64,000 nucleotides of DNA from an uncultured Victivallales bacterium (lineage in GTDB: Bacteria > Verrucomicrobiota > Lentisphaeria > Victivallales > UBA1829), in contig CAKUDG010000004.1 in assembly GCA_934644965.1 (NCBI GenBank), positions 1 to 64,000 on the forward strand, given 5' to 3'. Shown piece after piece: positions 61,401-64,000 of the stretch (the first letter of the stretch is position 1; every line of letters begins with the position of its first letter). Below the pieces are notes generated by a model. That model searched no databases, was not told the origin of the DNA, and was given only the letters and a program-made list of their open reading frames with translations. The position numbers and the translations under genes are program-made.

Positions 61401-63167
61401 GTGTTACAGCAGATCAGAAAAAATGTAGGACGTCTTTTCCGGATCAAGGCCCGGATCAGACAGCTCAGAAGAATGCTTTCCTCCACCCCCGCCGCCGGTC
61501 CCGTCATGGTGCCCAGTTACAGAGTTCAGGAAAGACAACCCCGCAGGAAGGATCCTTCTCCGCTGTCCTCCGGGAAGGAAACCGGATCCGGAGTCAAATC
61601 ATCCGCGATGCGCGGAGGGGGGACAAGAAGCAGCTCTCCCTCTGCGGAACAGTCCGCCAGACGGCGTGAAAAGGCCTCTTCCTCCGGGACCGGAAGCTCT
61701 TCCCGGAAAGACGCTCCTCCTCAGAAGAAACACGATTCCGGTCCCTCTTCCATTGCCTCTTCTTCCGGACGCGCATCCGGAGAAAAGTCCCGGCGGAAAA
61801 TTAAGCCGGCACCCCCCCCGCTTCCGGAGATCGTTCCGGTTCCGGAGGAGGAGGGGAAGATTCGTTTCACCGATCTGGATCTGGCTCCGGAAATTCTGGC
61901 CGGCACACAGACTCTCGGCTTCCGTTACTGTACGGAAATTCAGGGAAAATGCCTGCCGTATGCCCTTTCCGGAAAAGATCTGGCGGCGAAGGCGCAGACG
62001 GGAACCGGGAAAACGGCTGCCTTCCTGGCTTCCTCCATGACTCATCTGCTCCGTCATCCGCTTCAGGACCGGAAACCCGGGGGAGCCCGCGTTCTTGTCC
62101 TGGCACCGACCCGGGAACTGGCCATCCAGATCCACAAGGACGCGGAAGCGCTTGGGCTCTATACGCCGCTCAACAATCTGGTGGTGTTCGGCGGAATGGA
62201 CCACAAGGCCCAGAGGGATTCGCTTCAGGATCCCGTGGACATCCTTGTCGGAACGCCCGGAAGAATCATCGACTACAGCCGAAGCGGGGATCTGGACCTT
62301 TCCCATGTGGAAATCCTTGTCATTGACGAGGCCGACCGGATGCTGGATATGGGCTTCATTCCCGACGTCCGGAGAATCGTTTCAAAACTTCCGCCGACGC
62401 CGAAGCGTCAGACCATGCTTTTCAGCGCCACGCTGGAACCCGAAATCCTGCGCCTTGTGGACCGCTGGCTTTCCGATCCCGTCTCCGTCGAATCCGAGCC
62501 CGAACATGTGGTTACCGATCTCATCGAACAGAAATTCTATGCCGTGCTGGACGATCAGAAACTTCCCATGCTCCTTTCCGTTCTGAAAACAGAAAATCCC
62601 GGGAGGGTCATCATCTTCGGAAACCGCAAGGACAAAAACCGCTCCCTTGTCCGCAAACTCTATGCTTACGGGATCGACGCGGAGCTGCTCTCTGGAGACA
62701 TCGCTCAGGAAAAACGCCTGAAGATTCTGGAACGTTTCCGTTCAGGGGCAACCCGCATTCTCGTCGCCACGGATGTGGCCGCGCGCGGAATCCATGTCGA
62801 CGGCATCACCCATGTCATCAACTATGATCTCCCCGAACAGGCGGATGACTACGTCCACCGCATCGGCCGCACCGGAAGAGCCGGATCCAAAGGCGTCAGC
62901 ATCAGTTTCGTCTGTGAATTCGGAGCCTATGTCATGCCCGATATCGAAAAATATATTGATATGAAAGTGACGACGGTTCAGCCGGAGGACGCCATGCTTG
63001 TCCTGCCGGAGAAAGTCCGTTCGGAACCCTCCTCTCAGGAGAGCGACTCCTCCTGCCACCGCGGCGGCAGTCACGGGAGCGGGCGTGGCGGAAGTCGTGG
63101 CGGGGGACACGGCGCTTCTTCTGCAAGATCCTATTCCTCCTCCGGAAGACGCAATGCAAGGCGCTGA
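61401..63167 (+). CDS. DEAD-box ATP-dependent RNA helicase
   Basis: The helicase core has the Q-motif region (FRYCTEIQGKCLPYALSGKD), Walker A AQTGTGKT, PTRELAIQI, VIDEADRMLDMGF (the DEAD box), LFSATLE, ATDVAARGIHVDGITHVINY and YVHRIGRTGRAG. An N-terminal extension of about 150 residues is rich in Ser, Arg, Lys and Pro. The C-terminal tail is Gly/Ser/Arg-rich (GGSHGSGRGGSRGGGHG). Both should bind RNA. RhlB/RhlE-type enzymes with such tails act in ribosome assembly and mRNA decay. The start is GTG 61401 without a good ribosome binding site, so the true start could lie further in. Confidence 0.93.
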   Translation: MLQQIRKNVGRLFRIKARIRQLRRMLSSTPAAGPVMVPSYRVQERQPRRKDPSPLSSGKETGSGVKSSAMRGGGTRSSSPSAEQSARRREKASSSGTGSSSRKDAPPQKKHDSGPSSIASSSGRASGEKSRRKIKPAPPPLPEIVPVPEEEGKIRFTDLDLAPEILAGTQTLGFRYCTEIQGKCLPYALSGKDLAAKAQTGTGKTAAFLASSMTHLLRHPLQDRKPGGARVLVLAPTRELAIQIHKDAEALGLYTPLNNLVVFGGMDHKAQRDSLQDPVDILVGTPGRIIDYSRSGDLDLSHVEILVIDEADRMLDMGFIPDVRRIVSKLPPTPKRQTMLFSATLEPEILRLVDRWLSDPVSVESEPEHVVTDLIEQKFYAVLDDQKLPMLLSVLKTENPGRVIIFGNRKDKNRSLVRKLYAYGIDAELLSGDIAQEKRLKILERFRSGATRILVATDVAARGIHVDGITHVINYDLPEQADDYVHRIGRTGRAGSKGVSISFVCEFGAYVMPDIEKYIDMKVTTVQPEDAMLVLPEKVRSEPSSQESDSSCHRGGSHGSGRGGSRGGGHGASSARSYSSSGRRNARR

Positions 63168-63289
63168 GGTCTTTTCCCGGGCAGAGGGGAACAGGTGAAC
63201 ACAGGTGAATCTCCTCTTTCTCCGCTCTTCCGGAAGGAAAGCGGGGCGGCGGAGGAGGAGAAGAAGAAGCAAAGGAAGGGGGCGCCCCA

Positions 63290-63799
63290 TTGGAGACGAA
63301 TGTGACGGAACGCAAAGAACGGATTGTCATCATCCTGGACCGACTGCGCAGCGCCTATAACGTCGGCAACATTTTCCGGATTGCCGAGGCCGTGGGCGCG
63401 GCGGAGATTCTCTGCTGCGGCTATACGGTATTCCCTCCGCATCCGAAACTGGAGAAGACGGCGATGGGAGCGGATAAAAGCGTGCCGTTCCGGCATTTCG
63501 ATACCTCGCTGGATGCGGTCCGGGCCCTGAGAAAGGAAGGGGTGAAGGAGATTCTGGCGGTGGAGACTTTGCCGGGTGCGCCGGACGTATGGGATCGGTC
63601 CTTTGAGTTTCCGCTGGCCCTGATTTTCGGCAACGAGGCTCTCGGCGTGCATCCGGAGACTCTGAAGGAAGTGGACGGCGCGGTATCTCTTCCCATGTTC
63701 GGGATGAAAACTTCCATCAATGTTGGAAACTGTGCCGCAGTGGCGCTATATTCCGTAGTGGCGGGGATCCGTGCGGGGGGAAAAAAGGAGAAGCGATGA
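63290..63799 (+). CDS. SpoU/TrmH-family RNA 2'-O-methyltransferase
   Basis: The 169-aa SPOUT methyltransferase has motif 1 LDRLRSAYNVGNIFRIAEAV, motif 2 FPLALIFGNEALGVHPETL and motif 3 VSLPMFGMKTSINVGNCAAV. These form the trefoil knot that binds S-adenosylmethionine. It lacks an extra RNA-binding N-terminal domain. The likely substrate is a tRNA or rRNA ribose. Start TTG 63290 has GGAAGGGGG upstream; GTG 63302 is an alternative. Its stop overlaps the next ATG (ATGA). Confidence 0.92.
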   Translation: METNVTERKERIVIILDRLRSAYNVGNIFRIAEAVGAAEILCCGYTVFPPHPKLEKTAMGADKSVPFRHFDTSLDAVRALRKEGVKEILAVETLPGAPDVWDRSFEFPLALIFGNEALGVHPETLKEVDGAVSLPMFGMKTSINVGNCAAVALYSVVAGIRAGGKKEKR

Positions 63800-64000
63800 A
63801 AGTCTATCTGTACGGCAGAAATTTCGGGAATATCGAGCGCCTTCTGAAGGAGAGGGGCGTGGAGCTTCTGCCTTCCCCGGACGGGGCGGACCTGATCCTC
63901 TCCCACGGCGGGGATGGATCCATGCTCGCCGCCGAATACCGTTTCCCCGGGAGACTGAAATTCCCCGTCCGTGATGCCGAAACCGCTCCTTTGTGCCCCG
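63796..64000 (+). CDS. NAD kinase, N-terminal part (runs off the window)
   Basis: The 68 visible residues start MKVYLYGRNFGNIERLLKER and contain the ATP-NAD kinase motif SHGGDGSMLAAEYRFPGRL, where GGDG binds the phosphate donor. NAD kinases make NADP from NAD. The gene overlaps the stop of the SpoU methyltransferase gene by 4 bp. The C-terminal domain lies outside the window, so completeness is unknown. Confidence 0.8.
   Translation, partial: MKVYLYGRNFGNIERLLKERGVELLPSPDGADLILSHGGDGSMLAAEYRFPGRLKFPVRDAETAPLCP

Overview
The window looks like chromosomal DNA from a Lentisphaerota (Victivallis-like) bacterium. Two solitary type II pseudopilin genes of the FTLIELLVVI type (one with a clear H-x9-DG tail), many glycan-degrading enzymes without a SusC/D pair, an anaerobe-type hybrid cluster protein and a moderately high G+C content all fit that group. 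The assignment is inference, because no rRNA or marker gene that settles taxonomy is present. Genes lie on both strands in short operons, and many spacers carry long polypurine/polypyrimidine runs.

Layout. 1-3.5 kb: tRNA-Asn with its promoter, a nucleoside 2-deoxyribosyltransferase-like gene and glycogen phosphorylase, ended by a clear terminator. 3.9-9.1 kb: an RND efflux pump, its periplasmic adaptor and a MarR repressor gene that appears frameshifted. 9.4-17.4 kb: an apparently single operon for cytoplasmic glycan or amino-sugar breakdown (GntR/LacI-type regulator, uncharacterised TIM-barrel protein, GH20 hexosaminidase, SIS sugar isomerase, a Rossmann-less Gfo/Idh-like protein, a full Gfo/Idh/MocA oxidoreductase and a divergent GH20), closed by a very long terminator hairpin. 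17.8-20.9 kb: an orphan phage-tail-like gene, the fused remains of an AraC regulator and a DUF2961 protein, and a WbsX/GH99-like enzyme.

21-29 kb: a DUF3089 lipoprotein, an fmdB-htpG-dnaJ operon with a near-consensus sigma-54 promoter, and a divergent tail-specific protease. 29-36 kb: Hcp, a CNNM/CorC membrane protein, a pseudopilin gene broken by an in-frame TGA, a sialidase-like exported protein and a HIT protein. 36-42 kb: rpmE, prfA, an MsbA-like ABC exporter, and an opposing tatD-ubiA-HNH operon. 42-49 kb: a Cys-rich ribbon-helix-helix regulator followed by znuACB, then TPR and SurA/PpiD-like envelope proteins.

49.5-55.3 kb: a small secreted protein, a metallo-beta-lactamase-fold hydrolase with phased 10-bp repeats upstream, a minimal Tad/Flp pilus block (two small pilins, TadE-like, TadG-like) and panD. 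55.5-64 kb: a long PurF-like amidotransferase, an XTP/dITP pyrophosphatase, an exported protein, a second pseudopilin, hisB, a DEAD-box helicase, a SpoU methyltransferase and the start of an NAD kinase gene that runs off the end.

The best candidate for an undescribed system is the 9.4-17.4 kb catabolic operon. The best signs of genome decay are the marR frameshift, the AraC/DUF2961 deletion scar and the interrupted pseudopilin.
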